NCBI GenBank assembly: GCA_041402045.1
Contig: JAWKSZ010000010.1
Span: 62,001 to 126,000 of the forward strand
Source: JAGQRJ01 sp041402045
GTDB lineage: Bacteria; Planctomycetota; J058
Direction: 5' to 3'
DNA: 64,000 nt
Shown: positions 44,673 through 54,596 of the stretch, one piece after another
Layout: every line of letters starts with the position of its first letter
Position numbering within the stretch: position 1 is the stretch's first letter
Translations under genes and position numbers: made by a program
The notes under the pieces: generated by a model
What the model was told of the DNA's origin: nothing
Seen by the model: the letters and a program-made list of their open reading frames with translations, nothing else
Database searches by the model: none

Positions 44673-46802
44673 ATGAAGTTGCGCGTCCTGGCCCTCGGGA
44701 TCCTGGCTGCCTGGCCCGCCCTCGCCCAAGGTGAGGCGACCCCGACCAACCAACTGCACTACCCGGTCAACCCGACGCTGGCGGGCATGCTGGACGGCGC
44801 CGAGCGCGCGCGGAACGCGGGCAACTGGAAGCAGGCGGTCACGCTCTACCGCAACGTGATCGACGAGGACCACGCGCAGCGCACGGCGGGCTATCAGCTC
44901 GCGTTCGTGGACTCCAAGCGCACCCCCGGGGCCCGCTCGGCGCGCCGCCGCTTCAAGGGGATCACTCAGCTCGCGATCGAGGGCCTGCGCTCGCTCCCTG
45001 CCGAGGGCAAGCGGGCGTTTCGCTCGGCCTACGACTACCGCGCCCAGGCGGAGTTCGAGCGCGCCCTGCGCGACGAGCGCCCGCACCAGGCCCTGAGCTT
45101 GTGCTACGAGCTCTACCCGATCGCCACCGTCTCGCCGCGAATCCTCGAGACCCTGGCCGAGCGCGCCCTGGAAGAGGGCCGCATGGACCGCGCGCGGCGC
45201 CTCCTGCAGCGGCTGCTCGCCCACCACCGCGACGAGCTCGAGGAGCCGCTCTGGATCCAGGAGAAGCTCCTGCTCTGCGCGCTGGGCATGGGCGACGCCG
45301 AGGGCGTGCGCGAGCTCGCCGACGAGCTCGGCGCTGCGCAGCACCTCGAGCAGGCCGAGGGCGCCCAGGTGCTCCTCGGGGGCAACCTGACCTCGGTCGC
45401 CGAGCTCGTAGCCCGCGCGCTCGAGGTCCAGGCGATCAAGAACGGCCAGCGCCACGGCGAGCGGCCGTCGCTGCCCCTGCCTCGAGGCGACGCCGCGCAG
45501 CGCGCGGCCTACGATCAGCCCGTGTCCCTGGGCGCGGCCCGCTTCCGCCCGCTGCGCTTCTCGCGCCCGCAGGTGCAGAACGGCGCCTCGCACAGCGACA
45601 TGAAGATCTACATGCCCAGCCGCCCCACGAACCCGGCGCGCAACCTGGGCGTGGTGAACGACGGGAACCTGTTCCTGGCGCTCTCGGATCGGATCGTGGC
45701 CTACGACCTCAAGACCGGCGAGTCGGCTCCGCCGATTCGCTCGGTGACCCAGGCCTACAACGACCCCAACCCCAAGGTCCTGTTCTCGGCGGCCCTGCAC
45801 CAGGACGTGGTCATGGCCTCCTTCGTGCACGACGTGCTCAAGGACCAGAGCTTCCGCGGAATCCCGATCAAGGTTCAGATCCCGATCCGCAAGCTGGTCG
45901 CCTTCGACACCGCGCGCTGGCGCTGGCTGTGGACCCACGACACCCTGCTGCGCGAGACCGACCAGGCCAACTGGAGCTTCCCCTGCGCGCCGATCGTGCA
46001 CGAGGGGGTGATGTACACCTCGGCGTTCTCCATCGAGGGCTGGATCAACTGCTACGTGGCGGCCTACGAGGTCGAGAGCGGCGCGCCCTTGTGGGCGACC
46101 TGGGTGGCCAGCGGGCAGGTCGAGCAGACCATGTTCGGCGAGCAGGCCACCGAGCCTCTGTGCGTGCCGGTGGCCGCCGCCAACGGGGTGATCTACTGGT
46201 CGACCTCCTTCGGCTGCGTGTGCGCGGTCGACGCCGACACCGGCCGCCCGCTGTGGGTGGCGGAGTACGACCAGATCGAGGTCCGGGCCCCGCAGGGCTA
46301 CTACGCCAGCCCGCGCCTGATCACCTGGGAGAACAACCCGCCGGTGATCGAGGGCAACGTGGCGGTGGTCGCGCCCATGGACTCCAACAACTTCTACGGC
46401 TTCGACATCGAGACCGGGGAGTCCTGGCGCCAGCCCCAGCGCTCCTCGGCGACCAACGCGGACATGAAGTACGTCCAGGGCGCGAGCGACGGCAAGGTCG
46501 TCGTGGCCGGGGGCAACCTCGTGAAGTGCATCGACGTCGAGTCCGGCAAGATGCTCTGGAACGGGCGCCTGGTCGGCAAGGTCGTCACCGGCCGCGGCGT
46601 GATCGCGCAGGGCGCGGTGTTCGTGCCCTGCGAGGACCAGATCAAGGTCTTCGACCTCGACAGCGGCAAGCCGCTGGCCACCGTGGACGCCGAGGTCACC
46701 GGCAACCTGGCGGTGTGCGGCGAGCACGTGATCGCGCTGCGCGCCGACGGCCACCTCGCGATCTACCAGAACCGGGGGTTCCATGAGTACCGCCCGCGCT
46801 GA
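44673..46802 (+). CDS. Secreted PQQ-type beta-propeller protein with TPR-like N-terminus
   Basis: A 709-residue protein; ATG 44673 has a perfect GGAAGGAGGA upstream. Signal peptide MKLRVLALGILAAWPALAQG. Residues about 35-230 are helical, TPR-like (ARNAGNWKQAVTLYRNVIDEDHAQ; LERALEEGRMDRARRLLQRLLAHH). From about 310 blades of a PQQ-like propeller repeat (NDGNLFLALSDRIVAYDLKTGE; GVIYWSTSFGCVCAVDADTGRPLWVAEYD; GKVVVAGGNLVKCIDVESGKMLWNGRL; GAVFVPCEDQIKVFDLDSGKPL). A TATACT at 44575-44580 could be a -10 element but has no good -35. It opens an operon-like run that includes the next four genes. Function unknown, possibly a scaffold or sensor. Confidence 0.85.
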   Translation: MKLRVLALGILAAWPALAQGEATPTNQLHYPVNPTLAGMLDGAERARNAGNWKQAVTLYRNVIDEDHAQRTAGYQLAFVDSKRTPGARSARRRFKGITQLAIEGLRSLPAEGKRAFRSAYDYRAQAEFERALRDERPHQALSLCYELYPIATVSPRILETLAERALEEGRMDRARRLLQRLLAHHRDELEEPLWIQEKLLLCALGMGDAEGVRELADELGAAQHLEQAEGAQVLLGGNLTSVAELVARALEVQAIKNGQRHGERPSLPLPRGDAAQRAAYDQPVSLGAARFRPLRFSRPQVQNGASHSDMKIYMPSRPTNPARNLGVVNDGNLFLALSDRIVAYDLKTGESAPPIRSVTQAYNDPNPKVLFSAALHQDVVMASFVHDVLKDQSFRGIPIKVQIPIRKLVAFDTARWRWLWTHDTLLRETDQANWSFPCAPIVHEGVMYTSAFSIEGWINCYVAAYEVESGAPLWATWVASGQVEQTMFGEQATEPLCVPVAAANGVIYWSTSFGCVCAVDADTGRPLWVAEYDQIEVRAPQGYYASPRLITWENNPPVIEGNVAVVAPMDSNNFYGFDIETGESWRQPQRSSATNADMKYVQGASDGKVVVAGGNLVKCIDVESGKMLWNGRLVGKVVTGRGVIAQGAVFVPCEDQIKVFDLDSGKPLATVDAEVTGNLAVCGEHVIALRADGHLAIYQNRGFHEYRPR

Positions 46803-46836
46803 ACCCCACCCGACCCCGACCTGGAGGCGACCCCTC

Positions 46837-47925
46837 ATGCACTCGACCCGACTGCTGCTCGTGGTCTGCGCGCTCGCGGCGCCTGGCTTGACCCAGGAGC
46901 GCGAGGTCCGGCGCAAGGCCATCGAGCTCGACGCGCGCACCCAGCAGCGGATCAAGCTCGCCCTGGACTTCCTCTCGCGGCGGCAGGAAGCCAACGGCGC
47001 CTACGTCGACGGGATCGGGCGCAAGGTGAACCACACCTACATGCACGAGCCCGGGCAGCACGTGGGGGTCACCGCCCTGGCGGGCATGGCCTTCCTCTCC
47101 TACGGGAGCACCCCCGACCGCGGGCCCTACGGCAAGAACGTGAGCCGCTGCGTCGACTTCGTGCGCAGCTGCGTGAACCCCCAGGGGTTCATCACGAACC
47201 AGGGCTCGCGGATGTACAGCCACGCCTTCGCCACGCTGTTCCTGGCGGAGGTCTACGGCATGGCCCCCGACGAGAGCGTGCGCGAGTCGCTGCGCCGCGC
47301 GGCCCAGCAGATCGTGAACTCGCAGAACGAGCAGGGCGGCTGGCGCTATCTCCCAGGCGCCAAGGACTCGGACATCTCGATCACGGTGTGCCAGGTCCAG
47401 GCCCTGCGCGCGGCGAACAACGTGGGGATCCACGTGCCCAAGGGCGCGATCGACCACGCGATCGAGTACGTCAAGCGCAGCTACATCGCCAAGGCGACCA
47501 GCTTCCGCCAGCAGCCCGGCGGGTTCTGGTACCAGGTCTACGAGAACTACCCCCTGCGCCCGTCGCGCACGAGCTTCGCGCTCACCGCCGCCGGCGTCAC
47601 CGCGCTCTACGGCGCTGGCGAGTACCAGGGGCCGGAGATCGCGGGCGGCCTGCGCTACCTGTTCGACCCCAACAACCGCCCCCAGCGCGCGGGCATGCAC
47701 AACAGCTTCGACTACTTCTACGGCCACTACTACGCCATGCAGGCGTTCTTCCAGGCGGGCGAGCCCTACTGGTCGCAGTGGTATCCCTCCGTGCGCGACG
47801 AGATCCTCGCCGGCCAGAACGCCGACGGCAGCTGGAAGGACCAGGTCGGGTCGAACTACGCCACGGCCATGTCCTGCGTGATCCTGCAGATCCCCTCGCG
47901 CTACCTCCCGATCTTCGAGCGATAG
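46837..47925 (+). CDS. Secreted prenyltransferase/squalene-oxidase-repeat protein
   Basis: A 362-residue protein. ATG 46837 (GGAGGCGACCCCTC upstream) gives the signal peptide MHSTRLLLVVCALAAPGLTQ; an earlier ATG at 46783 overlaps the preceding gene. The mature part is an alpha-alpha toroid built of repeats with the QxxxGxW-like pattern: ALDFLSRRQEANGAYVDGIG, NPQGFI, NSQNEQGGWRYLPGAKDSD, QNADGSWKDQVGSNYATAM. The DxDD motif of squalene-hopene cyclases is absent (AKDSDISITVCQ instead), so it is not a cyclase but belongs to the secreted planctomycete-type relatives of unknown role. It lies between the propeller and DUF4175-type genes. Confidence 0.88.
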   Translation: MHSTRLLLVVCALAAPGLTQEREVRRKAIELDARTQQRIKLALDFLSRRQEANGAYVDGIGRKVNHTYMHEPGQHVGVTALAGMAFLSYGSTPDRGPYGKNVSRCVDFVRSCVNPQGFITNQGSRMYSHAFATLFLAEVYGMAPDESVRESLRRAAQQIVNSQNEQGGWRYLPGAKDSDISITVCQVQALRAANNVGIHVPKGAIDHAIEYVKRSYIAKATSFRQQPGGFWYQVYENYPLRPSRTSFALTAAGVTALYGAGEYQGPEIAGGLRYLFDPNNRPQRAGMHNSFDYFYGHYYAMQAFFQAGEPYWSQWYPSVRDEILAGQNADGSWKDQVGSNYATAMSCVILQIPSRYLPIFER

Positions 47926-47929
47926 AGCC

Positions 47930-50416
47930 GTGACCCAAGCCACCCTCGTCCCGCCCCCGATCCGTAGCAAGCTCTCCAGCGCGCGCAACCGCCTGCGCCT
48001 CGTCGACTACGCGCTGTGCGGCGCCCGCGTCGTGCTCGCCGTGGCCACCGCCGCGGTGACGGTGCTGATGCTCGACTACCTGCTCGAGCCCCCGCTGGTC
48101 GTGATCCGCTCCTTCGCGCTGTTCATGACCATGGTCGCCGCCGCGGTGTCGACGGTGTTCGTGAGCCGCGTCGTGCGCCGCAGCCTGACCGACGACGACG
48201 TGGCGCTGCTCGTGGAGCGCGAGTTCCCCGAGCTCAAGGACGGCCTGGTCAGCGCGGTGCAGCTCGCCCGCGAGGCCGACCGCGACGACGCCTTCACCAG
48301 CCCCAGCCTGATCCGCTCGACGATCGAGCGCACCGCGAGCCAGATCCAGCCCCTGGACTTCGGGCGCGTCGTGCGCACCGGCCCCCTGGTCCCGCTGTGG
48401 CTCCTCATCGGCTCCCTGGCGGGGCTGTTCGCCCTGGGCCTCAGCCAGAAGGGGCCTCGCGCCTACGCCTGGCTGTGCGTGCAGCGCGTGGTGCTCGGGC
48501 GCGACCTGGCCTACCCCAAGCTGATCGCGATCGAGGTCGGCACCAACGTGATCGCGGGGGTGCGCTGGTCGGCGGCCGCCGACGGCCGCGGGATCGTCGA
48601 GGAGTCGGACCTCGAGGAGCTGCAGCCCGGGGACGTCGTCGTGGCCCTCAACGGCACCGGCGTCGACACCTACGACACCTTCACCGCCAACCTGGCCGCC
48701 CTCGACCCCGGCAGCCCGGCCCAGCTCGAGGTCCTGCGCGGCAGCGAGCGGCTGAGCGTGACCCGTCCAGTCGAGGTCCAGATCCCCGAAGCCGTGGCCA
48801 AGGGCGACAACCTGCGGATCGACATTCGGATCCGCGGGCGGGAGACCGAGCGCCTGGTGCTGAAGACCCTGTTCGCCGACGAGACCGAGGAGCACCGCGA
48901 GCTCAGCGCGCTCGCCCCCAACCGCTTCCGCAAGAGCTACGAGAACGTCACCCAGCCCTTCCAGTTCTACGTGCGCTCCGACGAGTTCGACGTGCAGACG
49001 CCGGTCTACACCGTGAACGTGGTCCAGCGCCCGCGCATCGAGCTCTACGACTTCGCGCTGAGCTACCCGGCCTACACCGGCAAGCGCGACGAGACCCTGG
49101 CCCAGCCGAACCTGCGGGTCCCGGTGGGCACCTCGCTGCGCTACCTGGTCGTGGCCAACAAGGCCCTGGACCAGGCGCGGCTGGTGTTCGAGTACGAAGA
49201 GCTGGTCGAAGACCCCGAGAGCAAGCGCACCCGGCGCCAAGTGACCCGGGAGACCGGCCCCCCTCCGGTGCGGCTCGACGCCCTCAGCGCCGAAGAGCGC
49301 GAGGGCGCCTACGCCCCGATCGTGGCGGCCGCGGCGGAGCGCGGCGTCGACGGCGACGACTACGCCGGGCGGGTGTGGGTCGGCGACTTCCGCGTGAACC
49401 GCAGCACCAAGTTCCGCTTCACCCTGCGCTCGGAGGAGGGCTACCGCTCGGGCGCCAAGCCCGTGGTGTTCTCGGTGCAGGCGGTGCTCGACCGCGCCCC
49501 GATCGTGTCGATCCCGGTCCCCGGGCGGCGCAAGCAGGTCACGCCGACCGCCAAGGTCCCGCTCAAGATCACGGCTCGTGACGACTACGGGATCGCGGCC
49601 CTCGAGCTGCGCCTGCAGCCGGAGATCCCCGACAAGTCGGCCCCCGCCGAGCAGCGGGTCGAGCTCACCGGGTTCGAGGTCGGGGCCGAGGACGTCGAGC
49701 AGGACTACGAGCTCAACCTCGCGGACCTGCGCCTGCGCCCGGGAGAGTCGCTGAAGTACAAGGCCGTGGCCTTCGACGACAACGTGATCCCCGAGGAGCG
49801 CGCCAGCGAGTCGCGGGTCTACGAGCTCGTGGTCGTGAAGCGCGAGGACCTCGAGCGGATCCTGCAGGACCGCCTGACCGGGCTCAAGGAGCGCCTGGAG
49901 TCGGCAGAGCGCGACCAGCAGGCGGCCAAGGAGCTCGCCGAGTCCTTCGTCTCCGACATGGGGCCCAAGAACGTGTTCGGCGACGAGGACAAGCGCCGCC
50001 TGCAGGAGCTGAACTACGCGCAGAAGCGCGTGACCCAGAGCCTGGGCGAGGTCCAGAAGCAGCTCGAGGAGATCGCGCAGGAGCGCGAGCTGAACCGGCT
50101 GGAGGACGAAGACGCCAAGCAGCTCAACCGCGACCTGCAGAAGGGGATCGAGGACGCGACCAAGGAGTCGCGCCTGATCGCCCAGCAGGCGGCCGAGGCC
50201 CGCGAGTCGCAGCCCCCGATCGACGATCGCCTGCGCAACGAGATGGCCCGGGTCCCGGACCGCCAGCAGGCGATCCAGGACGCGCTCAAGAACCTCTCGA
50301 CCCGCATCGACAAGTGGGGCGACTTCACCGAGGTCATCCAGAGCTGGCGTGACCTGCGCGTGCAGCAAGACAAGATCATCGAGGGCACCCGCGAGGCTGC
50401 CAAGGAGGACCGCTAA
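47930..50416 (+). CDS. DUF4175-type membrane protein with embedded PDZ domain
   Basis: An 828-residue protein starting at GTG 47930, four bases after the previous stop. Two membrane segments near the start (about 30-50 and 55-75) and a third near 155-175 (PLWLLIGSLAGLFALGL) precede a PDZ-like domain at about 205-290 (LQPGDVVVALNGTGVDTYDTFTANLAALDPGSPAQLEVLRG). Ig-like beta domains follow (TEYxV-like patterns, about 290-650), then a long coiled coil (655-828). The general layout matches the large DUF4175 proteins that sit beside Gln-rich proteins and vWA genes; the PDZ is an addition. Probably a periplasmic or membrane scaffold. The gene ends one base before the next starts (TAATG). Confidence 0.8.
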   Translation: MTQATLVPPPIRSKLSSARNRLRLVDYALCGARVVLAVATAAVTVLMLDYLLEPPLVVIRSFALFMTMVAAAVSTVFVSRVVRRSLTDDDVALLVEREFPELKDGLVSAVQLAREADRDDAFTSPSLIRSTIERTASQIQPLDFGRVVRTGPLVPLWLLIGSLAGLFALGLSQKGPRAYAWLCVQRVVLGRDLAYPKLIAIEVGTNVIAGVRWSAAADGRGIVEESDLEELQPGDVVVALNGTGVDTYDTFTANLAALDPGSPAQLEVLRGSERLSVTRPVEVQIPEAVAKGDNLRIDIRIRGRETERLVLKTLFADETEEHRELSALAPNRFRKSYENVTQPFQFYVRSDEFDVQTPVYTVNVVQRPRIELYDFALSYPAYTGKRDETLAQPNLRVPVGTSLRYLVVANKALDQARLVFEYEELVEDPESKRTRRQVTRETGPPPVRLDALSAEEREGAYAPIVAAAAERGVDGDDYAGRVWVGDFRVNRSTKFRFTLRSEEGYRSGAKPVVFSVQAVLDRAPIVSIPVPGRRKQVTPTAKVPLKITARDDYGIAALELRLQPEIPDKSAPAEQRVELTGFEVGAEDVEQDYELNLADLRLRPGESLKYKAVAFDDNVIPEERASESRVYELVVVKREDLERILQDRLTGLKERLESAERDQQAAKELAESFVSDMGPKNVFGDEDKRRLQELNYAQKRVTQSLGEVQKQLEEIAQERELNRLEDEDAKQLNRDLQKGIEDATKESRLIAQQAAEARESQPPIDDRLRNEMARVPDRQQAIQDALKNLSTRIDKWGDFTEVIQSWRDLRVQQDKIIEGTREAAKEDR

Positions 50417-53400
50417 TGCTGAGCCGAACCATTCGGACCCTGGGCGCCCTGGCGCTGTGGGCGGCCGCGCTGAGCGTCGTGCCGGGGGTGGGCTTCGCCC
50501 AGGACGCCAAGCGCTCTCCCGAGGAGCTCGCCCTCGAGCAAGAGAACATTCTGCGCGCCCTGGAGCGGCTCGACGAGACCATGAACGGCCTCGCCGAGAA
50601 GATCAAGGAGCGCCAGCCGGAGCAGTCCGAGCGCCTGCGCGAAGCCTACGGCAAGGTCCGCGAACTCCTGCTCAAGGAGGACATGAGCCAGGTCGTGGAG
50701 CACCTCCGCAGCGGCAACCCCCTCGCGGCGCTGCAGGGTGAAGAGGCCGTCCGCGAGGACATTCGCACGATCCTCGACATCCTCGAAGGCGCGCGGCGCA
50801 TGGCCACCGACGACCTGCCCCGCAAGGCGCAGGAGGCCGAGGAAGACCGCAAGGCAGTCCAGGACCTGGCGCAAGAGCAACGCGACCTGAACGCCGAGCT
50901 GCAGAGCGACGAGGCCGCCAAGGAGCAGATCGAGACCAGCCAGCAGGCCCGTGAGCGGCTCCAGGATCTGCGGGAGCAGCAGAAGCAGCTCCAGGAAGGC
51001 AAGTTCGACCGCCAGGCGCAGACCCAGCTCGCCGAGCGCGTCGCCCGAGCGACCGACCGCGCCAAGGAGCTGGAGCAAGCTCAGCAAGACATTCGCGGCC
51101 CCCGCGGCGCCTCGGCGCAGGGTGAGTTCGCCGAGGCCAAGGCTCAGCTCGACAAGCTGATCGAGCAGCAGCGCTCGATCGGGGCCCAGACCCGCGGCCA
51201 GCAGGGTCAGCAAGGCCAACAGGGCCAGCAAGGCCAACAGGGTCAGCAAGGCCAACAGGGTCAGCAAGGCCAACAGGGTCAGCAGGGCCAACAGGGCCAG
51301 CAGGGTCAGCAAGGCCAACAGGGTCAGCAAGGCCAACAGGGTCAACAGGGCCAACAAGGCGAGCAGGCTCAGAACGGCCAGCAGGGCCAACAGGGTCAAC
51401 AGGGTCAGCAAGGCCAACAGGGCCAGCAGGGTCAGCAAGGCCAACAGGGTCAACAGGGCCAACAAGGCGAGCAGGCTCAGAACGGCCAGCAGGGTCAACA
51501 GGGCCAGCAGGGTCAACAGGGCCAGCAGGCGCAGAACCAGGAGCAGCTCAAGCAGCAGCAGCAGCAGGCGGCACGGCAGGCTCAGGCCCTCGCCGACGCC
51601 CTGAAGAAGGCGGCGAGTGAGCAACCGGGGCTGACCCAGGAGGAGCAGAAGCAGGCGCAGCGCGCGAGCGACGCGGTCGCGAAGGCCCAGGAGGCCATGC
51701 AGGAGGCGGCCGAGGCCCTCGAGCGCGCGGACGCCGGGGACGCGCAGCAAGCGCAGTCCGAAGCCGAAGCGAAGCTGGGCGAAGCCCGCGAGCGCCTGGA
51801 GCAGGCGCAGCGCGAGCTGGCGGGGCGTTCCTCGCCCGAAGCTCAGCAGGCGGCGCGGGACGAGCTGAACGTGGTCGAGGGCGCCAACGAGCTGGCCGAG
51901 GAGCTCGAGGGCCTCGCCCGTGAGGCCGAGCAGTCGGCGGGCACTGAGGACGCGGAGCGCCTGAAGGAGGCGGCCGAGGCCATGCGCGAGGCCGCTCAGC
52001 GCGCCGAGCAGGCCCGCGACGGCTTCCAGAAGTCGGCGGAGGGTCAGCAACAGGACGCCGCGGCGGCGCAGCAGGCCGAGCAGGCCGCGCGCCAAGCGGA
52101 GCAAGCGCTGTCCGAGGCGCGCAAGGCGCTCGAGCAGCAGCGCCAGGCCGAGGCTGGACGCAGCGAGGCCGAGCGTCAGGCCATGGCCCAGGAGCAGCTC
52201 GAGCGACAGGCCGAGGCGCTGGAGAAGGCGCTCAAGGACCTGGCTGACAAGCAGCGCGACGAGGCCGAGCAGGAGGACGCCGCCGAGGCGACCCAGCGCG
52301 CGGCCGAGGCGGTCAAGGAGGCGCGCCAGGCCATGCAGCGCGCGTCCGAGGCCATGGAGCAGGGCCGTCAGGGCGGCGCCCAGCAGGAGCAGCAGCGCGC
52401 TCAGGAGGAGCTGGCCCGGGCCGAGGAGGAGCTCAAGAAGTCCGAGCAGCGCATGCTCAAGCGGCTCCAGTCCCGAGACCTGGAGGAGCTGAAGAAGCGC
52501 CAGGAGGAGCTGCGCAAGAAGACCGAGGACCTGGCCAAGCGGATCGAGGATCGCGCCCAGGACCGCAGCGCCGAGGAGGCCGAGGCGCGCAAGAAGGCGG
52601 CTGAGGCCGCGCGCCAGGCCGCTCAGAAGCAGCAGCAAGCCGGTCAGAACATGCAGCAGGGCTCCCAAGAGGACGCCATGGAGGATCAGGAGCAGGCGCT
52701 GCGCGACCTCGAGGAGGCGCAGAAGCAGCTCGAGCAGGAGGAGGCGGAGTACGCCAACCTGCAGCAGGAGCAAGAGCTCTACGACATGCGCGGCATGCTC
52801 GACGAGACGATCCGGATCCAGCAGGAGGTCAACGTCCAGACCCGCGAGCTGGCCGCCGAGTCGCCGGACTCCAGCCGCCCGCCCCGCAAGGTCCGCCGGC
52901 AGTTGGCCAAGCTGGCCGAGGTCGAGGGCCGCGTGCGCGAGGAGGCCGGCAAGGTGCAGGCCATGCTCGAGGAGGAGAAGTCGATCGTCTACGCCTACCA
53001 AATGCGCGCAGCGGGCTCGGACATCGAAGAGATCCAGCGCCTGCTCGGCGACTACGAGCTGGGGATCGAGACCCAAGCGCTGCAGCGCGACGTGCTCGAG
53101 CGCATGGAGGGGCTGCGCAAGGCCCTGGACCGCGAGCTCAAGCGCCGCGATCAGAAGAAGCAAGAGCAGCAGCAGCAACAAGGCCAGCAGAACCAGCAAG
53201 GCAAGCAGCCTCTGGTCCCGCCGCTGGCGGAGCTGAAGATGCTCCGGGAAATGCAGGAGGACGTGAACTCCCGCACCCGCAACCTCTACAACGCCCTGCG
53301 TGACGCGCAGGACGGCAAGCTCAACCGGATCCAGCAGCGTCTGCTGCAGCGGCTGAGCGACGGGCAGGGCAACATTCGCCAGCTGCTCCAGGATCTGAAC

Positions 53401-53508
53401 GACAGCCTGAACGCTCAGGCCCAAGGCGCCGCCGGTGGAGGCGGAGGCGAGGGCGACGGTGAGGGTGAAGGCCAAGGCGAAGGCGAAGACGGCAAGGAGG
53501 GCCGCTAA
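50416..53508 (+). CDS. Secreted 1030-residue Gln/Glu-rich coiled-coil protein with Gly-Gln-Gln tract
   Basis: Signal peptide MLSRTIRTLGALALWAAALSVVPGVGFAQD, then almost uninterrupted Gln/Glu/Ala/Arg-rich helix. Residues about 260-370 are a tract of some thirty Gly-Gln-Gln triplets interrupted by two GEQAQN units, which has the Gly-X-Y periodicity of collagen-like sequence but no Pro. Coiled coil continues to about 960; the last 40 residues are Gly/Glu-rich (GGGGEGDGEGEGQGEGED). There is no enzymatic motif. Likely an extended filament or scaffold outside the cytoplasm, working with the DUF4175-type and vWA proteins nearby. It is followed by a smaller Gln-rich gene whose start overlaps it by one base. 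Confidence 0.85.
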   Translation: MLSRTIRTLGALALWAAALSVVPGVGFAQDAKRSPEELALEQENILRALERLDETMNGLAEKIKERQPEQSERLREAYGKVRELLLKEDMSQVVEHLRSGNPLAALQGEEAVREDIRTILDILEGARRMATDDLPRKAQEAEEDRKAVQDLAQEQRDLNAELQSDEAAKEQIETSQQARERLQDLREQQKQLQEGKFDRQAQTQLAERVARATDRAKELEQAQQDIRGPRGASAQGEFAEAKAQLDKLIEQQRSIGAQTRGQQGQQGQQGQQGQQGQQGQQGQQGQQGQQGQQGQQGQQGQQGQQGQQGQQGQQGEQAQNGQQGQQGQQGQQGQQGQQGQQGQQGQQGQQGEQAQNGQQGQQGQQGQQGQQAQNQEQLKQQQQQAARQAQALADALKKAASEQPGLTQEEQKQAQRASDAVAKAQEAMQEAAEALERADAGDAQQAQSEAEAKLGEARERLEQAQRELAGRSSPEAQQAARDELNVVEGANELAEELEGLAREAEQSAGTEDAERLKEAAEAMREAAQRAEQARDGFQKSAEGQQQDAAAAQQAEQAARQAEQALSEARKALEQQRQAEAGRSEAERQAMAQEQLERQAEALEKALKDLADKQRDEAEQEDAAEATQRAAEAVKEARQAMQRASEAMEQGRQGGAQQEQQRAQEELARAEEELKKSEQRMLKRLQSRDLEELKKRQEELRKKTEDLAKRIEDRAQDRSAEEAEARKKAAEAARQAAQKQQQAGQNMQQGSQEDAMEDQEQALRDLEEAQKQLEQEEAEYANLQQEQELYDMRGMLDETIRIQQEVNVQTRELAAESPDSSRPPRKVRRQLAKLAEVEGRVREEAGKVQAMLEEEKSIVYAYQMRAAGSDIEEIQRLLGDYELGIETQALQRDVLERMEGLRKALDRELKRRDQKKQEQQQQQGQQNQQGKQPLVPPLAELKMLREMQEDVNSRTRNLYNALRDAQDGKLNRIQQRLLQRLSDGQGNIRQLLQDLNDSLNAQAQGAAGGGGGEGDGEGEGQGEGEDGKEGR
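51196..51530. repeat. In-frame 9-bp repeat encoding Gly-Gln-Gln
   Basis: About thirty tandem 9-bp units, mostly GGCCAACAG, GGTCAGCAA or GGTCAACAG, with two copies of an interrupting GGCGAGCAGGCTCAGAAC block. The two halves separated by that block are near copies of each other, so the tract probably grew by slippage and one larger duplication. Unit length is a multiple of three, so it never breaks the frame. Confidence 0.9.
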
Positions 53509-54314
53509 TGCGTTACCTGGGAATCTTGGCGGTCGCGGCCCTGGGGGCCCTGCCGATCGCCCGCGCCGACGGCACCGACGACGAGAAGAAGGCCGAGAAG
53601 GAGTTCCGCGAAGCCGAGGGCGAGCGGGACAAGAAGCAGGAGCAGGGCGAGGGTCAGCAGCCTCCCCAGGGCATGAACCCCTCGAGGACAACCCTCTCGA
53701 GAAGATCCTGGAGCTCATGGACAAGGTCGAGAACAAGCTGTTCGAGGCCGACACCGGCGAGTTCACTCAGGAGGAGCAGAAGCAGATCGTCGAGGCCATG
53801 CGCTTCGAGGACAAGACCCACGAGGCCCTCGAAGAGCTGATCCGCAAGATCGAGGAGGAGGCTCAACAGCAGCAGTCCTCCAGCAGCTCCTCCAGCGACC
53901 AGCAGCAGCAGCAGAAGCAGGACCAGCAGAACAAGCAGGACCAGCAGCAGAACCAATCCGAGTCGGAGCAGGAGCGCCAGCGGCGGCTCCAGCGCGAGAA
54001 GGAGGAGGAGCGGCAGCGACAGAGCCCAGAAGCAGCAGCAGCAGAACCAGCAGAACAAGCAGGATCAGCAGCAGCAGCCGCAGAACGGCGAGCAGCAGCA
54101 GCAGCCGCAGGACAGCCAGCAAGCCAAGCCGCCCGAGGATCAGTCCGGCCCGCTCAACGACGAGGAGCGCGCCGGCGGCCGCTGGGGCAACCTTCCCAAG
54201 AAGCTGCACCAGGACGCCGGACGCGCCAGCGAGCGCGAGGTCCCCGAGCGCTTCCGCCGCGCCTACGAGCGCCTGACCGAGAAGCTCTCGGGCAAGCCCT
54301 CCGACAAGCGCTAA
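53508..54314 (+). pseudogene. Secreted Gln-rich protein with two compensating frameshifts
   Basis: ATG 53508 (overlapping the previous stop) gives the signal peptide MRYLGILAVAALGALPIARAD and a charged stretch. At GMNP the frame shifts (CCCC at 53678-53681, one base short) and continues LEDNPLEKILELMDKVENKLFEADTGEFTQEEQKQIVEAMRFEDKTHEALEELIRKIEEEAQ and a Gln/Ser-rich tract. Near RQRQ it shifts back (CCC at 54025-54027, one base too many) and continues with Gln-rich sequence and a conserved-looking end (GPLNDEERAGGRWGNLPKKLHQDAGRASEREVPERFRRAYERLTEKLSGKPSDKR) to TAA 54314. With both corrected it would be 268 residues. The two opposite one-base errors make sequencing artefacts the simpler explanation. 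Confidence 0.75.
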
Positions 54315-54460
54315 CCTGTCGGACGAAGCACACCGCCGGCCGGGGCCACCCCGCGCCGGCGGCTTCGTGTACGCAGGACGCCCAGATCTCCGGCGAACCG
54401 GGGTCGCGGCGGGGGGTGCGTTGACGGCGCAGGGACGGAGCCAGCGCCCTCGTCTCGAAG

Positions 54461-54484
54461 ACCGGCTCAGGCTGAGCCGGTTTT
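54461..54484 (+). terminator. Intrinsic terminator
   Basis: ACCGGCTCAG-GCTGAGCCGG followed directly by TTTT: a perfect 9- to 10-base stem with almost no loop and a short T tract, about 145 bases after the last gene of the plus-strand run. The best textbook terminator in the window. Confidence 0.75.
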
Positions 54485-54596
54485 CAGATCGTGGACGCGT
54501 CCGCTGAAACCTTCGACGGAGGCGTCGAGACTTCGGTCGGGTACGCGCCTCGCATGAAGGTTCCTCAACGAGAGCGAGGACGCGTCACCGACAATC

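Noticed and set aside
46837..47925. Squalene-hopene cyclase
   Set aside because: The repeat fold is shared, but the protein has a signal peptide, is half the usual length and lacks the DxDD catalytic motif.
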